Assembly (NCBI GenBank): GCA_964542255.1
Contig: CAZITV010000155.1
Coordinates: 1 to 5,572 of the forward strand
Length of the DNA: 5,572 bases
Reading direction: 5' to 3'
Source: CAYMSF01 sp964542255
GTDB taxonomy: Bacteria; Verrucomicrobiota; Lentisphaeria; Victivallales; Victivallaceae
Shown in pieces: positions 1-5,535 of the stretch. The notes beneath the pieces were generated by a model that made no database searches, had not been told where the DNA came from, and worked only from the letters and a program-made list of their open reading frames with translations. Each line of letters starts with the position of its first letter. The first letter of the stretch is position 1. A program made the position numbers and the translations under genes.

Positions 1-88
1 AAAGACAGGAAGAAGGGAAATGCCCAATATAGACTCTTTCTAATCAAGTTACCGGTCTGTTTCTGAGGAAGAGTCGGCAAACCCGGTG
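1..88. other. Window-edge sequence upstream of the J-like gene
   Basis: No complete gene is visible here. One plus-strand frame is open from base 2 to a TAA at 41-43 and would encode about 13 residues ending in MPNIDSF. It could be the tail of an upstream gene cut by the window edge, but it is too short to identify. GACTCTTTC at 32-40 and GGAAGAGTC at 67-75 can pair as nine base pairs with one G-U wobble around a 26-base loop. No T-run follows, so this is not a convincing intrinsic terminator. Confidence 0.25.
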
Positions 89-116
89 TTGACAATAATA
101 AAATTCACTGTAGATT
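89..116 (+). promoter_or_regulatory. Predicted sigma-70-type promoter for the J-like/HIRAN genes
   Basis: A perfect -35 consensus TTGACA lies at 89-94, followed by a 16-base AT-rich spacer and TAGATT at 111-116, which matches four of six -10 bases. Transcription would start near 123 and leave a leader of about 70 bases before the ATG at 194. A second -10-like element, TATGAT at 137-142, matches five of six bases but has only a weak -35 upstream (TTTATT at 115-120). Tandem starts are therefore possible. The prediction rests on sequence match alone. Confidence 0.5.
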
Positions 117-178
117 TATTCAGTGCGCAAAATATTTATGATTGGAATAATTACCGGAACAACCGCGGCGTTTTTAAC

Positions 179-184
179 AGGGAG
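179..184 (+). promoter_or_regulatory. Ribosome binding site of the J-like gene
   Basis: AGGGAG ends nine bases before the ATG at 194 and supports that start. A nearer ATG at 187 is in another frame and meets a stop after about 16 codons, so it is not the start of the main gene. Confidence 0.6.
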
Positions 185-193
185 TAATGCTTT

Positions 194-1012
194 ATGGTCA
201 AGGTGAATACAGCTTTGGGGTTAAGTGCGGAATTTGAAAAGCTAAAAGATGAATTGACCAAGCGTCAGGCAGAATATTCAGAACTTATTGCGCACTACGA
301 TGAATTACGTACAACAATATTGCCGAATATTGAAACCGAATACATGATGAAAATTGGCCGCAAGGAATACCAGGTATTCGCACTTCAGATTGAAATACTG
401 CGCTGCAAACGCGAAATCTCGTTATATCAAGCTGCGGTTAATCAAGGCGAAACTATTTCTCGACTCGAAGTGGAAAAAATATTAATCAAGGAATTTACCG
501 AATATCAACAAATGCTTGCAGCGCAGCAGCAAAAAATCGCCGAAGCTCAAAGCCGTTTTGCCGCTGCCAAACTCGACCCGGCGGAATTCAAAAAAATAAA
601 AAAGATGTACCTGGAGCTAATTAAAAAGCTGCACCCTGACTTGAATCCGAATTTATCGGCAACTGCATCCGCCCTGTTTTTGCGGGTTGTTGCGGCATAT
701 GAGCATTCAGATTGGCCGGAATTGTATTTGCTATACGATATGGCGGATGAGTTAAGCGCAACCGGCGAATATCAGCCAGACAATAGTGTACAGCGAATTC
801 GTAAAGAACTTGATAATTTGTCTGACAAAACCGCATTATTAAAGACGCGCATGGCGGAGATGCAGGAAGTTCCGCCATTATCCTACACCTCATTACTCAA
901 GGATAGCGACGCTGTAACTAAAAAACGCACCGAACTCAGCGAAACTATCGCCAGTTTAACCAAATATTTAGATGAATTAAAACTTATGCTGACCACGATT
1001 TCAGGAGAATAG
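194..1012 (+). CDS. Coiled-coil protein with a J-domain-like HPD segment
   Basis: A soluble protein of 272 residues with no signal peptide or membrane segment. Residues about 12-125 are charged, Leu/Glu/Lys/Gln-rich and probably helical coiled coil. Residues about 128-185 resemble the core of a J domain: a helix with KKMYLELIKKLHPDLNPN, placing the HPD tripeptide at 147-149, then a helix with a FLRVVAAYE pattern. HPD is the motif by which DnaJ-type co-chaperones stimulate Hsp70 ATPase. A further helical, coiled-coil-like stretch runs from about 195 to 268. There is no Gly/Phe region and no zinc-finger cysteine set, so this is not DnaJ itself. Many bacterial genomes carry similar short HPD proteins of unknown role. 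The ATG is supported by AGGGAG nine bases upstream. The stop lies two bases before the HIRAN gene, which makes cotranscription very likely. An Hsp70-partner role is inferred from HPD only; the client and pathway are unknown. Confidence 0.75.
   Translation: MVKVNTALGLSAEFEKLKDELTKRQAEYSELIAHYDELRTTILPNIETEYMMKIGRKEYQVFALQIEILRCKREISLYQAAVNQGETISRLEVEKILIKEFTEYQQMLAAQQQKIAEAQSRFAAAKLDPAEFKKIKKMYLELIKKLHPDLNPNLSATASALFLRVVAAYEHSDWPELYLLYDMADELSATGEYQPDNSVQRIRKELDNLSDKTALLKTRMAEMQEVPPLSYTSLLKDSDAVTKKRTELSETIASLTKYLDELKLMLTTISGE
1003..1008 (+). promoter_or_regulatory. Ribosome binding site of the HIRAN gene
   Basis: AGGAGA lies six bases before the ATG at 1015 and inside the last codons of the J-like gene. 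It fixes the HIRAN start and indicates that the pair is translated from one message. Confidence 0.75.
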
Positions 1013-1014
1013 CC

Positions 1015-1407
1015 ATGAGCAATATCATCACTGCCGGTGATTGGAGCAAAATTATTGCCGCTTTCGGTTCAGGCGGTGCCCCGATGCCGTTCGTCAAAGA
1101 AATATTTCTGATGGAATGCCGCATCGCAGGAACAACTTTTGTTGAGGGAATTTCCCAAAAAACTGACCAGATTGAACCGGGAACGGTTTTAGGATTCATC
1201 CGTGAACCGGACAACCAGCACGATAAGCTGGCAGTAATGATTCTAAACCATAACAATGAAAAAATCGGCTATATCCCAAAAGAAAAAAATGAAGTGCTCG
1301 CCAGGCTGATGGATGGCGGCAAGTTGCTCTTCGGCAAAGTTGAAAGCAAACGCACTGCCGGAAAGTGGCTGCAAATCGAGGTGCGTGTCTATATGCGTGA
1401 TTTGTAG
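1015..1407 (+). CDS. HIRAN-domain protein
   Basis: A protein of 130 residues. Residues about 30-128 form a recognisable HIRAN domain: an initial strand with the ECRIAGTTF motif (about 35-42), the signature REPDNQHDKLAV (63-74), then IGYIPKEKNEVLARLMDGG (84-102), and final strands with FGKVESK and LQIEVRVY. HIRAN domains occur in HLTF/Rad5-type helicases, where the domain binds DNA ends (the 3'-OH terminus), and as free-standing small proteins in bacteria whose role is poorly known. The first 28 residues lack a clear motif. No helicase or nuclease is fused to it. An AGGAGA site six bases upstream supports the start. It follows the J-like gene by two bases, which suggests joint function or at least joint expression. 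DNA binding is inferred from the family and not shown here. Confidence 0.85.
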   Translation: MSNIITAGDWSKIIAAFGSGGAPMPFVKEIFLMECRIAGTTFVEGISQKTDQIEPGTVLGFIREPDNQHDKLAVMILNHNNEKIGYIPKEKNEVLARLMDGGKLLFGKVESKRTAGKWLQIEVRVYMRDL

Positions 1408-1473
1408 TGCCTGACATCAAGGCAACGTGTTCCACTATTCCATGGACAGTTTTCTATACATTACTTTTTTATT
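1408..1473 (+). other. HIRAN-trmO gap
   Basis: TGCCT (1408-1412) and AGGCA (1420-1424) form a five-base stem with a seven-base loop directly after the HIRAN stop. No T-run follows it, so it is at best a weak processing or pausing hairpin. The rest is AT-rich and ends in a six-T run (1465-1470) just before trmO. No convincing promoter or SD site for trmO was found. Confidence 0.35.
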
Positions 1474-2262
1474 ATGACAAATTATCTATTTAATCCGGTT
1501 GGTTATGTCTGCTGCGCACAGCAATATCGTTTTGAGGCGCCGCGTCAGGGAGTTTTCGCTGATAATGAGGGGATTATCCGGATGAACCCCGGCAACAATT
1601 TTGAGCAGGCGCTGGCAGATTTATCGGGATTTGAACGGATCTGGGTAATTTATTGTTTTCACCTCAACAATAACTGGAAGCCGCTGGTGCGGCCGCCTGT
1701 GGCAGGCATGAAAGAAAAAGTCAGTGTTTTCGCGACACGTGCACCGCACCGCCCGAATCCGATTGGTTTAAGCTGCGTTGAACTGGTGAAAATTGATAAA
1801 TTAGAGTTGTTAATCCGCAACTTTGATATGCTGGACGGCACCCCGGTATTGGATGTAAAACCATATATTCCGGCTGTTGACGCATTTCCCAACTGCGGTA
1901 CCGGCTGGTTGAAAGACGCCACCACAGAAAATTATACGGTAACATTCAGCTGCGCTGCGGCAGCCAAAGCGGAATGGATTCAGCTGCGCTGCGGGTTAGA
2001 TTTAGTCAATTTCTGCTCGATTCAGCTTTCGCACGAACCCTTAAATTTCACCCGCAAACGGCTTAATCAGGACGAATCTGGTCTATTCATTATTTCGTGC
2101 CGAATGTGGCGGATTCATTTCAGTGCTGAGTGCGATTCACGCCAAGTAATGATTAAAGAGATTGAGTCGGGTTACACCGCGGCAGAATTGAATCAAGCTG
2201 AAGACCAGTATCAGGACAAAGAGGTGCACCGCGGTTTCTGCCGCCGCTTCAATCTTGAGTGA
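1474..2262 (+). CDS. trmO: tRNA (t6A37) N6-methyltransferase TrmO
   Basis: TrmO (also called TsaA or YaeB) uses S-adenosylmethionine to methylate N6-threonylcarbamoyladenosine at position 37 of threonine tRNA, giving m6t6A and tuning decoding. The 262-residue protein shows the family landmarks: an opening strand FNPVGYV (6-12), APRQG (22-26), WVIYCFHLNNNWKPLVRPP (57-75), the strongly conserved FATRAPHRPNPIGLS (86-100), and DGTPVLDVKPYIP (121-133). It is somewhat longer than the E. coli protein of about 235 residues. The extra length is in the C-terminal half (about 165-262), which is divergent and ends with an HRGF segment. The ATG at 1474 begins just before the first conserved strand and is the natural start, yet no SD motif precedes it. 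The 3' end overlaps the opposing acyltransferase gene by 14 bases. The enzyme assignment is firm; exact tRNA specificity is taken from the family. Confidence 0.92.
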   Translation: MTNYLFNPVGYVCCAQQYRFEAPRQGVFADNEGIIRMNPGNNFEQALADLSGFERIWVIYCFHLNNNWKPLVRPPVAGMKEKVSVFATRAPHRPNPIGLSCVELVKIDKLELLIRNFDMLDGTPVLDVKPYIPAVDAFPNCGTGWLKDATTENYTVTFSCAAAAKAEWIQLRCGLDLVNFCSIQLSHEPLNFTRKRLNQDESGLFIISCRMWRIHFSAECDSRQVMIKEIESGYTAAELNQAEDQYQDKEVHRGFCRRFNLE

Positions 2263-2905
2263 TACGCATCAATTCGGTTTCAACCTTTTTGCGCCACTCT
2301 TCCAATTGCTGCTCAGTTAGATTTTTAGGAATATAGATTGGCTTGGAGAGCACCAGGGATAATTTTGAGAAAGGCTTCGGTATTTGAAAATTATCCCAGC
2401 TTTTCACCTGCCAATAACGGCTGGCGTTAACACTTATCGGAATAATCGGCGCGCCGGTAACACTGGCCAGGTGAATCGGACCGCGGCTCAACACATATTT
2501 CGGTCCGCGCGGGCCGTCCGGAGTAAAACTCACATGATACCCCTCTTTTATCGCAGTTATCGCCTCCATTTGAACAGCAGCACCGCGTTTATTGCTGGAG
2601 CCGCGCAGACTTTTAAGTCCAAAATGCGAAATCAGGTCTGTGATATATTGACCATCACGCGACGGACTCACGACCGCGATGGTGCGCCGCCGTGTCGGCA
2701 CCGGGAACATTGCCGGAAAAAACAGCAGGCGGTTATGCCAGGTAACCGTGACTGTGCCGCGGGCAGTTTCGATAGAATTTTCCGGGTCATCGATTCGGGT
2801 ACGCATACAACAGCACTTTAAAAACTTAAGCAGTGCTGCCGGAAACCAAAACAGCCAAGTTGGCAGCTTTTGAATTTTACGGAATTTTTTTGAAATTAAT
2901 CTCAT
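2249..2905 (-). CDS. DUF374 lysophospholipid acyltransferase-like protein
   Basis: A 218-residue acyltransferase of the LPLAT superfamily, DUF374 branch. Residues about 14-33 form a hydrophobic N-terminal helix, probably a membrane anchor. Conserved blocks follow: WHNRLLFFP (56-64) with the catalytic-type His57, VVSPSRDGQYI (78-88), RGSSNKRGAA (101-110), FTPDGPRGP (127-135), and GAPIIPISV (151-159). Members studied in Helicobacter and Campylobacter (LpxJ) add a secondary acyl chain to lipid A. A similar role at the inner face of the cytoplasmic membrane is plausible, but the substrate cannot be read from sequence. The ATG at 2905 is chosen over an in-frame TTG at 2932, because the TTG would overlap nth by 22 bases and family proteins begin close to this ATG. 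It starts five bases after the nth stop without an SD site, so translation is likely coupled to nth. The 3' end overlaps trmO. Confidence 0.85.
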   Translation of the reverse strand: MRLISKKFRKIQKLPTWLFWFPAALLKFLKCCCMRTRIDDPENSIETARGTVTVTWHNRLLFFPAMFPVPTRRRTIAVVSPSRDGQYITDLISHFGLKSLRGSSNKRGAAVQMEAITAIKEGYHVSFTPDGPRGPKYVLSRGPIHLASVTGAPIIPISVNASRYWQVKSWDNFQIPKPFSKLSLVLSKPIYIPKNLTEQQLEEWRKKVETELMRITQD

Positions 2906-2910
2906 AATTT

Positions 2911-3564
2911 TTATTGCTTGCTGGTTACACAAATTTTAGTTAAAACACAATTCTGACAATCGGGTTTGCGCGCCCGGCAAACCCGCCGTCCGTGCGCGAT
3001 TAGCAAATGCGAAAAATCCGTCCAGTACTGTTTCGGCATTGCCGCATTTATTTCCGCCTCAATCTCCACCGGTGAATCAGATAACGTCATTCCCAGCCGG
3101 CGCAGCACCCGTTTAACATGAGTATCCACCGCAAACCCGGGAACATTAAATATATTGCCCAGCAGTACGTTTGCTGTTTTGCGGCCAACCCCGGGCAATG
3201 TTACTAAATCGCTCATATTATCCGGTACCGTTCCGTTAAAATCTTTGACGATTATTCCTGCCGCGGCAATCAGGTTTTTAGCCTTACTGCGAAATAACCC
3301 CGCGGAAGCGATAAGGTGTTCAACCTTAGCCTGTTCCGCCTGTGCCAGTGCTGCAGCAGCAGGGTATTTTTTGAATACCGATTGCGTTATAATATTGACC
3401 CTGGCATCAGTACACTGAGCGGAGAGTACCGTCGCGACCAGCAACTCATAGGCATTGCGGTAATTTAAGGCGCAGCGCTGCTGTCCATATTCTTCTAATA
3501 AAGCACGAAAAATCGTTAACAGCGCCTTGCTGCGCGGCAACAGTTCCATGGAAGGAACATTCAT
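2911..3564 (-). CDS. nth: Endonuclease III (DNA glycosylase/AP lyase)
   Basis: Nth removes oxidised pyrimidines from DNA and cleaves the abasic site by its lyase activity, in base excision repair. The 217-residue length is typical. The helix-hairpin-helix motif LPGVGRKTANV (123-133) contains the catalytic lysine, Lys129. VDTHVKRV (146-153) supplies the essential aspartate, Asp147. The C-terminal iron-sulphur loop has the exact C-X6-C-X2-C-X5-C spacing at Cys196, Cys203, Cys206 and Cys212, so a 4Fe-4S cluster should form. An early block LLVATVLSAQCTDARVN (41-57) is also family-typical. The frame is open upstream to a TTG at 3612. The ATG at 3564 is preferred because it makes an ATGA overlap with the HPt stop and has GGCGGA six bases upstream. 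A third candidate, ATG at 3549, would also keep the whole fold. Its place in an operon with hisH, HPt and an acyltransferase is unusual. Confidence 0.93.
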   Translation of the reverse strand: MNVPSMELLPRSKALLTIFRALLEEYGQQRCALNYRNAYELLVATVLSAQCTDARVNIITQSVFKKYPAAAALAQAEQAKVEHLIASAGLFRSKAKNLIAAAGIIVKDFNGTVPDNMSDLVTLPGVGRKTANVLLGNIFNVPGFAVDTHVKRVLRRLGMTLSDSPVEIEAEINAAMPKQYWTDFSHLLIAHGRRVCRARKPDCQNCVLTKICVTSKQ

Positions 3565-3896
3565 TGCATTTCCGCCAGAATTGACTTGATACACTGAACT
3601 TGTGCCTGGCAAATCTCTGTCTGCTGGTTTTTTGCGGCAAGTTCAAGGTTTTTGCCTGCTTCAGAGAGTTCATTGGCGCCGACATTTGCGGCGGTGCCTT
3701 TGATGGAATGTCCATTACGGTTCAAATCATGCCATTTGCCGGCAGCGAGATTTCCTTCAGCGCTGGCAATATTATCCCGAATCGATTCGATAAAAGCATC
3801 GAATAATTCTATTGCGGAATCACCCTCAATTTCAAAATTTTCTTTTAAATACGCCAAAACTTCGGCACGGCGTAAATTTCCAGCATCGCTCATCAT
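3561..3896 (-). CDS. Stand-alone HPt histidine phosphotransfer protein
   Basis: A 111-residue helical protein that is little more than one HPt domain. The phosphorylation motif is HSIKGTAANVG (63-73), with His63 as the predicted phosphoacceptor and the conserved KG at 66-67. It is preceded by a helix with IELFDAFIESIRDNI (29-43) and followed by the amphipathic helix LSEAGKNLELAAKN (77-90), as in the four-helix HPt bundle. Such proteins shuttle phosphate between a hybrid histidine kinase receiver and a response regulator in the cytoplasm. No kinase or regulator is encoded nearby, so its partners lie elsewhere. Two adjacent ATG codons exist: 3896, overlapping the hisH stop as TAATG, and 3893. 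The upstream AGAGG is four bases from the first and seven from the second, so 3893 may be the true start (110 residues). The stop overlaps the nth start as ATGA. Confidence 0.85.
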   Translation of the reverse strand: MMSDAGNLRRAEVLAYLKENFEIEGDSAIELFDAFIESIRDNIASAEGNLAAGKWHDLNRNGHSIKGTAANVGANELSEAGKNLELAAKNQQTEICQAQVQCIKSILAEMQ

Positions 3897-4516
3897 TACA
3901 CCTCTATTTGTTTTACAGAATTAACGAAGTTGCGCAAAATCTGAATTCCGGCGTTCTGACTCTTCTCCGGATGAAACTGCGTTGCAAAAATATTGCCGCC
4001 GCCAATTATCGCGGCAAAGTTTACAATATAATCACAACTGCCAATGACCTTGTCCGGCTGAGTCGGAGACGCGTAATACGAGTGAACAAAATAGAAATAA
4101 CCGGCATCAACAACGCCGTCCAGTAATGCCGACGGCTGCATAATATTCACACTGTTCCAGCCAATATGCGGAATTTTTTCCGTAGAATCAGGAAAGCGTT
4201 TGACCTGGCCGGCAATAATTCCCAGACCGGCCACGCCAGGTGCCTCCTCGCTGCAGTCGAGCAGCATCTGCATACCGAGGCAAATCCCCAGCAGCGGTTT
4301 TCCCGCCCGCACCGCGGTGATCACCGCATCAGCGAAACCACGACTGCGCAAATGTTCCATGCCATCACCAAAATTGCCAACACCGGGCAGCACCACCGCA
4401 TCCGCCTGTGCCAGCGTCCCGGGGCGGTCAACGACACGGATGTCCCCGCCAACGTATTCCAGCGCCTTGCTGACACTCAGCAGGTTACCCATATTATAAT
4501 CTATCAAAGCAATCAT
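3896..4516 (-). CDS. hisH: Imidazole glycerol phosphate synthase, glutaminase subunit HisH
   Basis: HisH hydrolyses glutamine and channels ammonia to HisF, which forms imidazole glycerol phosphate and AICAR in histidine synthesis. The 206-residue length is normal for this class I glutamine amidotransferase. The nucleophile elbow GICLGMQ (77-83) contains Cys79. The His and Glu of the triad are in FHPEKS (181-186), as His182 and Glu184. The N-terminal IDYNMGNL (5-12), the oxyanion-strand LPGVGNFGDGM (43-53) and the PHIGWN segment (116-121) are typical of HisH and set it apart from GuaA- or TrpG-type glutaminases. The ATG at 4516 has only a modest site upstream (GGGA nine bases away, AGGAG further off). 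No hisF, hisA or other his gene is in the window. A role in a HisH/HisF-like sugar amidation pathway is possible but less likely given the canonical sequence. Confidence 0.92.
   Translation of the reverse strand: MIALIDYNMGNLLSVSKALEYVGGDIRVVDRPGTLAQADAVVLPGVGNFGDGMEHLRSRGFADAVITAVRAGKPLLGICLGMQMLLDCSEEAPGVAGLGIIAGQVKRFPDSTEKIPHIGWNSVNIMQPSALLDGVVDAGYFYFVHSYYASPTQPDKVIGSCDYIVNFAAIIGGGNIFATQFHPEKSQNAGIQILRNFVNSVKQIEV
3901..3905 (-). promoter_or_regulatory. Ribosome binding site of the HPt gene
   Basis: On the minus strand AGAGG lies within the last codons of hisH. Its distance is four bases to the ATG at 3896 and seven to the ATG at 3893, so the spacing favours the second methionine. Confidence 0.55.
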
Positions 4517-4567
4517 TGATTTATATCCCGCTCCTGCCGCAAAATAGCGGCGCGCGCGTTAATCCGC
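4517..4567 (-). other. Dehydrogenase-hisH gap with a short hairpin
   Basis: This 51-base spacer contains GCCGC (4536-4540) and GCGGC (4547-4551), a perfect five-base stem with a six-base loop, next to an alternating CG tract (4550-4558). On the minus strand the hairpin is followed by AGGAGCGGGA and not by a T-run, so it is not a standard terminator. It sits just 5' of the hisH ribosome site and could modulate hisH translation. No clear promoter is seen, so read-through from the dehydrogenase gene into hisH is plausible. Confidence 0.35.
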
Positions 4568-5425
4568 TTATACTCCGGAGAAGGCTGAGAATCCACCATC
4601 GACTGGAATTACGGTACCATTGACGAATCTTGCGCCTTTTTCATCTACCAGCCAGAGCAATGCGCCAATCAAATCTTCCGGTGTACCGAATTGACTCATA
4701 GGAGTATGGGCAATAATCGTCTGTCCGCGCGGGGTCAGTGAACCATCGGCATTGGTCAATAATGCGCGGTTCTGGTCAGTAAGGAAGAACCCAGGTGCAA
4801 TCGCATTGACTCGAATATTGACTTTAGACATATGCACTGCCAGCCATTGCGTAAAATTGCTGATTGCCGCCTTGGCGCCGCTGTATGCGGGAATCTTTGT
4901 CAGCGGAGTAAATGCATTCATTGAAGATATATTGATTACTACGCCGCCATTATTTTCCGCCATTTTCCGGCAAAATATCTGTGTCGGCAGTAATGTGCCA
5001 AGAAAATTTAAATTAAAAACAAAACCAACTCCGACAGGATCTAAATCAAAAAATGTCGTCAACTCTTTGCCTGCTTTGGCCAGGTCTTCTTTAAATAAAT
5101 ATTCGCGGCTGGTCGTGCCTTTCGGATTATTGCCACCGGCGCCGTTAATTAGAATATCGCAAGGTCCTAATTGCTCACAAATAATTTTTTCCGCGTTTTT
5201 CAGGCTGTCATATTCCAGAACATTGGCAGCAACACCAATGGCAATTCCGCCGGCCGCCTTGATTTCATCCGCTACCCTGGCGGCATTTTCTTCACGCAAA
5301 TCAAGTACCGCGACTTTTGCGCCGCATTCGGACAATGCTTTAGCCATTACCCCGCAAAGGATACCGCCGCCGCCGGTAATAACCGCCACCTTATCTTTTA
5401 AATCTACTTTGAATGGTACACTCAT
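4568..5425 (-). CDS. SDR-family oxidoreductase, D-mannonate oxidoreductase-like
   Basis: A 285-residue classical short-chain dehydrogenase. The nucleotide-binding motif TGGGGILCG (17-25) follows the first strand. Asp42 ends the second strand (VAVLDLR), which favours NAD(H) over NADP(H). NGAGG (94-98) is the structural Asn-Ala-Gly equivalent. The catalytic set is Ser168 in NISSMN, Tyr181 and Lys185 in YSGAK. NAIAPGFFLTDQNR (207-220) and PVDGGFSAFSG (274-284) complete the fold. The GGGGILCG start, the long insert at about 98-135, the NRALLTN segment and the FSAFSGV end resemble the SDR-type D-mannonate oxidoreductases (the UxuB/YjmF kind in Bacillus), which interconvert D-fructuronate and D-mannonate in hexuronate use. 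Other polyol or sugar-acid substrates remain possible. The ATG at 5425 is chosen because AAGGGG lies eight bases upstream and the fold starts there; the frame itself stays open to the window edge. Confidence 0.8.
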   Translation of the reverse strand: MSVPFKVDLKDKVAVITGGGGILCGVMAKALSECGAKVAVLDLREENAARVADEIKAAGGIAIGVAANVLEYDSLKNAEKIICEQLGPCDILINGAGGNNPKGTTSREYLFKEDLAKAGKELTTFFDLDPVGVGFVFNLNFLGTLLPTQIFCRKMAENNGGVVINISSMNAFTPLTKIPAYSGAKAAISNFTQWLAVHMSKVNIRVNAIAPGFFLTDQNRALLTNADGSLTPRGQTIIAHTPMSQFGTPEDLIGALLWLVDEKGARFVNGTVIPVDGGFSAFSGV

Positions 5426-5433
5426 TTTAAAAA

Positions 5434-5439
5434 CCCCTT
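5434..5439 (-). promoter_or_regulatory. Ribosome binding site of the dehydrogenase
   Basis: On the minus strand AAGGGG is followed by eight A/T bases and the ATG at 5425. This decides the start against upstream in-frame codons that would add a Lys/Arg-rich extension unlike the family. Confidence 0.6.
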
Positions 5440-5460
5440 TTTTACATAATCGAGCTAATT

Positions 5461-5475
5461 TCAAAACTCTTTTGA
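5461..5475. promoter_or_regulatory. Inverted repeat TCAAAA-CTC-TTTTGA upstream of the dehydrogenase
   Basis: Two perfect six-base arms flank a three-base centre, about 36 bases before the start codon. The size and position fit a regulator operator, but no regulator gene is present and the arms are AT-rich enough to arise by chance. It abuts the phased T-tracts at 5470-5501. Confidence 0.3.
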
Positions 5476-5501
5476 GATTTTTGCATCTTTTTCGGTTTTT
5501 T
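5470..5501. promoter_or_regulatory. Phased A-tracts, likely intrinsically curved DNA
   Basis: Read on the plus strand, T-runs lie at 5470-5473, 5478-5482, 5488-5492 and 5496-5501. Their centres are about 8.5 to 10 bases apart, close to one helical turn. Such phasing is known to bend DNA and often lies upstream of promoters or at sites for nucleoid proteins. It sits 45-76 bases before the dehydrogenase start. Confidence 0.4.
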
Positions 5502-5505
5502 GGCG

Positions 5506-5535
5506 ACTTAAGCTCATCTTGAGTAGCGCTGCTAC
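5506..5535. repeat. Two adjoining short inverted repeats near the window edge
   Basis: ACTTAAG (5506-5512) and CTTGAGT (5518-5524) form a seven-base inverted repeat with one mismatch around a five-base centre. GTAGC (5523-5527) and GCTAC (5531-5535) form a perfect five-base repeat around GCT. The two share bases 5523-5524. They may be an operator or the remains of a terminator of an upstream gene, but no T-run follows in either direction at the expected place. Confidence 0.3.

Noticed and set aside
1408..1424. Intrinsic terminator after the HIRAN gene
   Set aside because: The stem has only five base pairs and no T-run follows it.
2384..2821. Plus-strand open frame of 145 codons opposite the acyltransferase
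   Set aside because: It is a shadow of the DUF374 gene; its composition is random-looking and no motif is present.
2906..2932. Upstream TTG start for the acyltransferase
   Set aside because: It would overlap nth by 22 bases and add nine residues not expected in the family; the ATG at 2905 fits better.
3565..3612. TTG start at 3612 for nth
   Set aside because: It lies deep in the HPt coding region with no ribosome site; the ATGA overlap at 3564 with GGCGGA upstream is better.
4752..5522. Long plus-strand open frame (256 codons) opposite the dehydrogenase
   Set aside because: It is antisense to a clear SDR protein with intact catalytic motifs, and its own translation shows no domain or plausible start site.
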